DNA from: Pseudoruegeria aquimaris
Lineage (GTDB): Bacteria; Pseudomonadota; Alphaproteobacteria; Rhodobacterales; Rhodobacteraceae
Direction: 5' to 3'
NCBI RefSeq assembly: GCF_900172235.1
Contig: NZ_FWFQ01000016.1
Span: 33,154-97,153 of the forward strand
Length of the DNA: 64,000 bases
Position numbers and translations under genes: made by a program. The notes below the pieces were generated by a model, which saw nothing but the letters and a program-made list of their open reading frames with translations, was not told where the DNA came from and made no database searches. Below, one piece after another: positions 58,803 to 64,000 of this stretch. Position 1 is the first letter of the stretch. Every line of letters begins with the position of its first letter.

Positions 58803-59174
58803 GTTGCCATTATTGGCGCTCCTCCGGATCAATGCTGACAATTCCAGTTCTCGGGCTTGGATCTTTGGCGCGAGATCGAAAAGTATTGTCCTAAAATACC
58901 ATCTCGCATGGCCGAGGTGGCACTATAACCGCTCCACGAAAAAACTCGGACGGAGTAAAGCAATTTGTGGCGCCCACTTGTCAAAGAAGCCGGTCGCGAA
59001 GAGAGACTAGATGAGCTTTGCCTTCTGCTTCCTTCCGCACGGGACAAACAGATTTGCGCGACGGTGCGTGGCACGGCGGAAAGCCAAGACTTGAAAAAAA
59101 TCGATCTCCTTTTACGGAGCTCTGATTGCACAAGCTCAACCATTCCGCTAGCATCGCCTCAAGCACAGAAAATG

Positions 59175-59198
59175 TGCGCGCATAGTTACAATGCGCAT
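59175..59198. promoter_or_regulatory. Twin palindromes before the WYL regulator (autoregulatory operator candidate)
   Basis: TGCGCGCA (59175-59182) and ATGCGCAT (59191-59198), centres 16 bp apart, 22 to 45 bases before the GTG start at 59220. BrxR/CapW-type regulators bind inverted repeats in their own promoters, so this is a plausible site. Confidence 0.45.
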
Positions 59199-59219
59199 CG
59201 GCCAAGCCGGGAGAGTGAT

Positions 59220-60095
59220 GTGGAAGACAGCAAGGCGGAGCTTCGCTGGGGCGTCGAGCGACGGCTCGAGTTCATCGAGTTCCGCCTGTTTTGGGAGGGG
59301 CGCGTGAACCGCAGCGACCTGATGGATCAGTTCGGAGTTTCGGTGAACCAGGCGTCCGCCGACCTGAACCGCTACATCGGCCTGGCGCCCGACAACATGG
59401 TCTATGACAAAAGCGCCCGGACCTATGTGCGCACGCCAGACTTCAAAGCCCATTTCAGCGAACCCGACGCAAGCAAGTATCTGGCCCAGCTGCGTTCGGT
59501 CGCCGATGGTATCCTTGACCGAGAAGACGCCTGGGTCACCGAGCTTCCACCATTTGCGTCCGCTCCGACGCCGGTGCGCGGCGTCAATCCCGCAACGCTC
59601 CGATCGGTCGTCGGCGCCATTCACCAGTCGGAAGCGATCGAGGTGAAGTATCAAAGCCTGTCCCGCCCGGAGCCAAGCTGGCGCTGGATCGCGCCCCACG
59701 CCATCGCCTTCGACGGGTTCCGCTGGCACGCCCGGGCGTTTTGTGAGACTGATGAGCGCTTCAAGGACTTCCTGCTATCGCGAATGCTCAAAATCCGTGG
59801 CTCGCGAGAAGCCGAAGTCTTCCCCGGCGATGATCACGATTGGCATTCCGAGGTCACGCTGGAAGTCGGCCCCCACCCTGACCTCTCGGAAACTCAGGCA
59901 AAGGTCATAGCGCTCGACTACGGCATGCGCGGTGGCAAGGCGAAAATCAAGGTCCGGCGCGCGCTGCTCTATTACGCGCTCAGGCGGCTTGGGCTTGATA
60001 CCGACCCGGGCGCGCGAAAGGCCCAGGATCAGCAAATCGTGCTCCTTAACAGGGAGCAATTAGCCATCTCATCACTTCTAGATGGAAAAGTATAG
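59220..60095 (+). CDS. WYL-domain regulator of the BrxR/CapW type
   Basis: A 291-residue protein from the GTG at 59220, supported by GGGAGA five bases upstream and by the family-typical start (AELRWGVERRLEFIEFRLFWEGRVNRSDL). Winged HTH at about residues 5-65 (MDQFGVSVNQASADLNRY), WYL domain at about 125-200 (AIEVKYQSLSR, RWIAPHAIAFDGFRWHARAFCE), then a C-terminal WCX-like region. This architecture is that of BrxR and CapW, repressors found upstream of BREX, CBASS and other phage-defence operons. The next gene starts inside or just after its end, so it likely controls that operon and itself. Confidence 0.88.
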   Translation: MEDSKAELRWGVERRLEFIEFRLFWEGRVNRSDLMDQFGVSVNQASADLNRYIGLAPDNMVYDKSARTYVRTPDFKAHFSEPDASKYLAQLRSVADGILDREDAWVTELPPFASAPTPVRGVNPATLRSVVGAIHQSEAIEVKYQSLSRPEPSWRWIAPHAIAFDGFRWHARAFCETDERFKDFLLSRMLKIRGSREAEVFPGDDHDWHSEVTLEVGPHPDLSETQAKVIALDYGMRGGKAKIKVRRALLYYALRRLGLDTDPGARKAQDQQIVLLNREQLAISSLLDGKV

Positions 60096-63000
60096 TTCTT
60101 CGGAAAGCTTGGCCATGGAAGAAAAAGCTTACTGGTCTGTCGAAATCGACACCGAGTATGCGGCGGTAAACTCCGCGCTTAACAACTATTTTTTTTGCGG
60201 CCGATTTGAAATGCTGCCAGTCTATCTTGATCTGGAGGGAGACGCGGAAACGAAAGTAACCGAGGCTCTCGAGATTGAGCCTGATGAACTCGGGGATTTC
60301 GTAGGGCTATGCGTTTCACGATCACTTCGGTTCGATCGTGCGGACCCCTATGTAGATCATACCAGCTGGTTGAAGGACTGGAGCAAGGCTGGCCGGCGAT
60401 CCCCACCTCCCTTCACGGCACTTCTATGCGCTTTGTCCATCGCCGCCGAGAGAATGGGTGCCGATGAGAACTTCTCACCTAACAACTACTACGAGCGCTA
60501 TTTCGAGTTGCTTGGGGTGAAGGGCGCGACAAACCAACAAAAACTTAGGCAGTACGCGAAACGTACTCGCCAGTTTTGGCGAGCATTGAACCTCTGGCTT
60601 TCTGAGAACGACTACTTGCTCGGAAGGCCAACCGCCAAACCGCTGCTTAGCCATTGGCAGTACGCCAGCTATGCCCTCTCGCAAGCCCTTGTTAGAGACG
60701 CAGACCGCCGGCGATTTGAAGGCCTCTTTCTGGCGTACGATTTGACGCCCGGCGACCCAGTTGGCGACGCGGAGATGGCGCTTCTCGTGAATGACTGGAT
60801 GACCTCCCATGGGCCATCTGGCCCAACTGCTTGGCTGAGAAAACTGTGGACCGCGAACGAGTTAAGAGAGCGCGTTGTCGCCGCCGCGCTTGATACGTTC
60901 GAAAGCTGGGAGCCGTCAGCGGCCGTAACGCCAGGGCAAGCGAAGAAGGCGCGGCTTCAGTGGCAACTAGGCTTCTCCGGGTTTCCTAGAAAGAGGGTAA
61001 CTCTGGCGCTCTCGGTGACACGTGGTGGTCACGCCGAACCACTTCGCCCAATCACGCCGGAAAGCATTCCTGAGGGAGAGTTCGTTCTGGAAGAAGGCGA
61101 GCCGGGCGTCCAATTCCTCGGACCGATCGGTTCGATAAACCTCGACCTTCTACTGCTACAATCGCAAACTTTCGTGGGGCAACAAAGCGGCGTCACCTAC
61201 AACTACGTTGCTAAGCCCATCGTCGTGTTTTCGCGCTCTGCGGAAGGTCCCATGTTCAGGGAGGTTACCCGTGCAAGCCTCTTCGAGGAGCACGCGATCC
61301 TGTGCCACGAAGCATGGCTCGAAAAAGTCGAAGGCCACCTCGCCAAGTGCGCGCGTCCCGGGCATGCCGTGTTGCAATCGTCCGACATGCCGGGGATTCC
61401 AAGGGGTTGGTGCATCCTGAGAGGGGTCGAAATCGTGCGCTCCGTGGACAACGCACACGATAATTTCCATGCCCTGAATCCGCTTGATAGCACTGCTGCG
61501 ATCGCTTGCGTTGGAGGCCTGAAACTCGGCCACGGAACGTGGCATGTTGATGCAAAACCGCACGTTGAAGCAAAATCCGAAAAAGGAGATGGCAAGCTCG
61601 AGATCCTGCATGAGCGCTTCGGCCAAGACGACGAGATCGTGGCCTCATCGAAAGCAGTGGGTGACTTCATCGAACTCGATCTAGATCAAGTCGAGGTCGC
61701 ACCGGGAACCAACTTGCGGGCCGTGGTGAAAGCCGGCAAAGCTGAATTGGCTGAAACGGATTTTTCGTTAAGAAGTGCAGACGTACCACGCCCGCTCGGT
61801 GGAAAACGTTTTTACCATCCGTTTGCCAGCGGCCAAGGGCTCTCCCTGAATTCAGAAACCATCTCCTTGAGTCCAGAAAACGGACTGGAGGGATGCACCA
61901 TCGTGGGAAGGCTTAATGTTGAACCAGATCAAAGCGTTTCGCCTCAACCAGAAATTTCCTCGAACAAGATTCCCGAGGGGATGGCAGAGGCCACTCCCGA
62001 GGTCGATTGGAAGCATGCGCAGGACGCGGCCCAGAAAGCAGCTGGGAGTTGCGTGATCCGCGGATATCACTACTGGGTCTATGAGCCGTTCGAGAAGGGG
62101 GACGATCGGTTCGAAGCCAAGATGGCGGAGTGTAAAGACTGCCACGTTCGCGCACTGTCTCGGTCGCGGGCGGTGGCGAAGAAAAACTGGAAAAAGAGCA
62201 AACAGGCACGATCTGGGACACCGGTTCGGAGGCAAACGGCCACGCAAGGCGCAATAAAGCAAGAGCACGGCGGAAGTTTGCCTCCGACTAACTCCGTTTC
62301 GCTTGACACGGTTTTCGATGCTCTCTGCTACCTCGGTCAAGGCAGTTGGCATGCATTTCAGCGGCTGGTGGCATCCGTTTCAGAAGAACCGTGGTTTCCA
62401 CGAACGTTGGCCGCTGACCTTTTCGCCCTCGGCCATCTTGAAATGAAGGACTCGATCCTTTCTGACGCATCTGATTGGTCGGTGCCTCCACCCGTTATGG
62501 TGGTGGGTCTCGACAAGAAGGCCCGTCTCGCCGGCTTCCACTCGAAGCTCTTGCTTGGAAAGATCCGTGATGCGCTGGAGAGCGCAGGTGCAATCTACGA
62601 AGTGGTCTCGCAGCCAGGGCGCGTTACGCTGCATCGGTGGTCTGGGCTCGCTGGCCTGCCCTTAGACGCGCTGCTTGAAGGCATCACGGATCCGCACGGC
62701 CGCTCGGTTACAGTTGCCCACGACCTCGGCTTGGCGATTGCCAGAAACTTGCCGTCTATCGAAACGGCTTGGATGCTGGGGACACCAATGCATGTCGAAA
62801 GAGCGGACGCACTGGCCAAGTTCGACGTCAGAGACGCGCGCTGGATTAGAGCAGAGACCATTGAAGGCACTGGGGCTTACCGGGTTGGGCTGCACGGAAC
62901 CCGTTACGTGTTCCGCGATCATAGTGGAGACACGCGCCAAGTTGGCCATCGGGTCGCCAAGATCTTGGCCGCAAAGAGCGAAGGTACACGGCTCCATGCC

Positions 63001-63195
63001 TACGACATTTCCACCGGCCGCTTCATCGCCGCTCTCGGGGCTGAGCCTCCAGGGTTGTTTGCCCGCGCTCTCGTCGCTTCTAGCGGTGAATTGCCTTCAA
63101 TCGAAGGGGGACGCCTCATTTACGAGCGCGTCGATCCCATGATCGCAACCATTATCTTGAAAAAACTTTACGAGGGAGACCGGACCGTTGCCTAA
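60082..63195 (+). CDS. Large protein of unknown function in a defence-like operon
   Basis: A 1037-residue protein I do not recognise. Starts at 60082 (overlapping the WYL stop by 14 bases) or 60115; neither has a strong ribosome site. No transmembrane helix or Walker motif is seen. A single CxxCH (C684, C687, H688) sits in a Lys/Arg-rich stretch, suggesting half a zinc knuckle or nucleic-acid contact. The N-terminal 250 residues are helix-rich; the C-terminal part (about 740-1037) is more regular. It overlaps the helicase start by eight bases, so the two probably form a complex. The two-gene layout recalls large-protein/helicase systems such as Druantia III, but no homology is claimed. Confidence 0.7.
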   Translation: MEKYSSSESLAMEEKAYWSVEIDTEYAAVNSALNNYFFCGRFEMLPVYLDLEGDAETKVTEALEIEPDELGDFVGLCVSRSLRFDRADPYVDHTSWLKDWSKAGRRSPPPFTALLCALSIAAERMGADENFSPNNYYERYFELLGVKGATNQQKLRQYAKRTRQFWRALNLWLSENDYLLGRPTAKPLLSHWQYASYALSQALVRDADRRRFEGLFLAYDLTPGDPVGDAEMALLVNDWMTSHGPSGPTAWLRKLWTANELRERVVAAALDTFESWEPSAAVTPGQAKKARLQWQLGFSGFPRKRVTLALSVTRGGHAEPLRPITPESIPEGEFVLEEGEPGVQFLGPIGSINLDLLLLQSQTFVGQQSGVTYNYVAKPIVVFSRSAEGPMFREVTRASLFEEHAILCHEAWLEKVEGHLAKCARPGHAVLQSSDMPGIPRGWCILRGVEIVRSVDNAHDNFHALNPLDSTAAIACVGGLKLGHGTWHVDAKPHVEAKSEKGDGKLEILHERFGQDDEIVASSKAVGDFIELDLDQVEVAPGTNLRAVVKAGKAELAETDFSLRSADVPRPLGGKRFYHPFASGQGLSLNSETISLSPENGLEGCTIVGRLNVEPDQSVSPQPEISSNKIPEGMAEATPEVDWKHAQDAAQKAAGSCVIRGYHYWVYEPFEKGDDRFEAKMAECKDCHVRALSRSRAVAKKNWKKSKQARSGTPVRRQTATQGAIKQEHGGSLPPTNSVSLDTVFDALCYLGQGSWHAFQRLVASVSEEPWFPRTLAADLFALGHLEMKDSILSDASDWSVPPPVMVVGLDKKARLAGFHSKLLLGKIRDALESAGAIYEVVSQPGRVTLHRWSGLAGLPLDALLEGITDPHGRSVTVAHDLGLAIARNLPSIETAWMLGTPMHVERADALAKFDVRDARWIRAETIEGTGAYRVGLHGTRYVFRDHSGDTRQVGHRVAKILAAKSEGTRLHAYDISTGRFIAALGAEPPGLFARALVASSGELPSIEGGRLIYERVDPMIATIILKKLYEGDRTVA

Positions 63196-63876
63196 CGCCA
63201 CGCCGAACGAGGTGCTCAAGTACATTCAGGAAGCATATCACAAATACTATGACAGCGCGTTCTGGATGCGAGACGGGGCGCTAATGGCGGAGCGCCGTGA
63301 ACTACTCGCGGAACCCGGCCTTACCGCTCAAGAAATCCTGCTTGAGGCTGTTTTAGCGTATCCATCGGCGGTGCCTGTCGCAGAGGCTTGCGAGGAAGCG
63401 GGCCTACCTCCGAGCGTGGCGGAGCATCTTGGGAGAGTGGTATTTGGTGAGAACTACTCTCTCAGGAAGCACCAAGCCCAGTCACTGGTCACTTCTTTGG
63501 CACCGAACGATGCGCCGACCAGGAACGTCGTGGTTACGTCTGGGACGGGTTCCGGTAAGACCGAGAGTTTCCTCGTGCCCGTAATTGCGAGGCTCTTGGC
63601 TGAGAGGCTGGGCAGTGTCGGAAGCGGCACCTTGAACCAATGGTGGGAACGACCTTGGTCCCAAGAGACGCATTGGAACGGGATCCGGTCGGGGATTATC
63701 GGGGGCCCCACTCCAGCTGTTCGTGCTTTGCTGCTCTATCCAACCAACGCGCTCGTCGAGGACCAGGTTGCCAGGCTTCGGCGCGCTGCTTTCCGCGCGA
63801 AGGCCATCCACGGCCAGCCGCTCTTCTACTTCGGCCGGTACACTGGGGCGACGCCTGGCGGAACGTTTTTCCCTAG
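63188..63876 (+). pseudogene. 5' part of a superfamily-2 helicase gene, interrupted by an IS
   Basis: About 230 codons from a TTG start (GGGAG nine bases upstream, overlapping the previous stop). A Q-like LRKHQAQSL (residues 92-100), Walker A GTGSGKTE (119-126) and LYPTNALVEDQ (183-193) are seen. The last, with its long insertion before it, is typical of large helicases with a C-terminal DUF1998 domain (DrmA, DruE, DpdJ-like and related). The frame meets the IS left end at about 63876 and stops two codons later. The remaining, larger part should lie beyond the IS, outside this window. Confidence 0.8.
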
Positions 63877-64000
63877 GTCGTGAACTCATAAACGGGATTC
63901 CGTTTTTGGCGGTGTGATGATTCACTTTCGGAAACGGAGGTGAGCATGACGGGCAGACACGATGTGAGCGATGCGGAATGGGCGGTGATCTCGCCGCTGT
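63877..64000 (+). mobile_element. IS5-family insertion sequence, left end (cut by window edge)
   Basis: The helicase reading frame is broken at CTAG (63873-63876), a target typical of some IS5 (IS427-group) elements. A transposase ORF starts 70 bases in. The right end and target duplication are outside the window. Confidence 0.7.
63946..64000 (+). CDS. IS5-family transposase, N-terminal fragment
   Basis: The ATG at 63946, preceded by GGAGG, opens MTGRHDVSDAEWAVISPL, the typical start of IS5/IS427-type transposases (DUF4096 region, D.EW..I.PL). Only 18 codons are in the window, so the DDE catalytic domain cannot be examined. Confidence 0.8.
   Translation, partial: MTGRHDVSDAEWAVISPL

Larger units (their letters stand above)
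58745..59219. other. Gene-free regulatory region upstream of the WYL regulator
   Basis: No convincing gene in 475 bases. It holds an imperfect 12-bp inverted repeat (58770-58781 with 58791-58802, one mismatch), a weak promoter-like pair TTGCAC (59126-59131) and TAGCAT (59149-59154), and two palindromes near the downstream gene start. The open frame from 58965 is the untranslated upstream extension of the WYL gene. Confidence 0.6.

Noticed and set aside
58965..59219. N-terminal extension of the WYL regulator
   Set aside because: Needs a TTG start without ribosome site; the family-typical start and GGGAGA both point to GTG at 59220.

Overview
The window looks like a chromosomal segment of a high-GC alphaproteobacterium of the Rhodobacteraceae (roseobacter/Rhodobacter type). 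The signs are a split TCA cluster (sdhC-sdhD-sdhA-sdhB; mdh; sucC-sucD ... sucA-sucB ... lpd), ethylmalonyl-CoA-pathway genes beside sdh, a TIGR02300 'FYDLN' protein next to tRNA-Ala(GGC), and shared operator-like palindromes upstream of the TCA operons. The assignment rests on gene content and protein character, not on a marker gene.

Region 1 (1-25.7 kb) is central carbon metabolism. After a DUF1989 gene cut by the left edge and an FAD-binding dehydrogenase come sdhCDAB (minus strand, with a small lipoprotein between sdhA and sdhB), a DUF4344 protein, mesaconyl-CoA hydratase, DUF1737, NnrU-like and malyl-CoA thioesterase/CitE-like genes, a secreted small protein, a TauE permease and mdh. These are followed by a lipoprotein, a sulfotransferase-like protein, sucCD, DUF805, sucA, sucB (two lipoyl domains), a MAPEG-like protein, lpd, a GntR regulator, a YgjP-type metallopeptidase and the TIGR02300 gene. 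Two palindromes tie the region together. TGTGATCACA occurs as a pair 21 bp apart before both sdhC and sucC, and once directly before the GntR gene. TTAGCGCTAA occurs before sdhC and mdh, with one mismatch before sucC. They fit the AkgR (GntR) and CceR (LacI) regulators of central carbon metabolism described in Rhodobacter.

Region 2 (25.7-34.6 kb) holds tRNA-Ala, a Na/Pi-cotransporter-like protein, a HAD phosphatase, and a glycerol-3-phosphate/glycerophosphodiester module (ugpB, ugpA, ugpE, ugpC, GDPD) facing a LysR regulator across an LTTR-type palindrome.

Region 3 (34.6-58.2 kb) is sugar-acid catabolism. A long minus-strand operon (CoA-transferase, FAH hydrolase, SDR, split UxaA-type dehydratase, two MaoC proteins, Gfo/Idh oxidoreductase, RhaM-type mutarotase, enolase-superfamily dehydratase and a four-gene sugar ABC transporter) faces a fuconolactonase-like lactonase, an IclR regulator, a signal-less solute-binding-like protein and a second CoA-transferase. 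The enzymes fit non-phosphorylative oxidation of a 6-deoxy sugar such as L-fucose or L-rhamnose, but the MaoC and CoA-transferase genes are not explained by that pathway. A hexuronate operon (uxaC, kduI, kduD, uxuB) with a divergent GntR regulator, an M24 peptidase-like gene and an FAH-family hydrolase follow.

Region 4 (58.2-64 kb) is a compositionally different accessory island: an AlpA/excisionase-like HTH protein, a BrxR/CapW-like WYL regulator, an unrecognised 1037-residue protein and the N-terminus of a large superfamily-2 helicase that is interrupted by an IS5-family element at the right edge. This resembles a phage-defence operon and is the best candidate for an undescribed system here.
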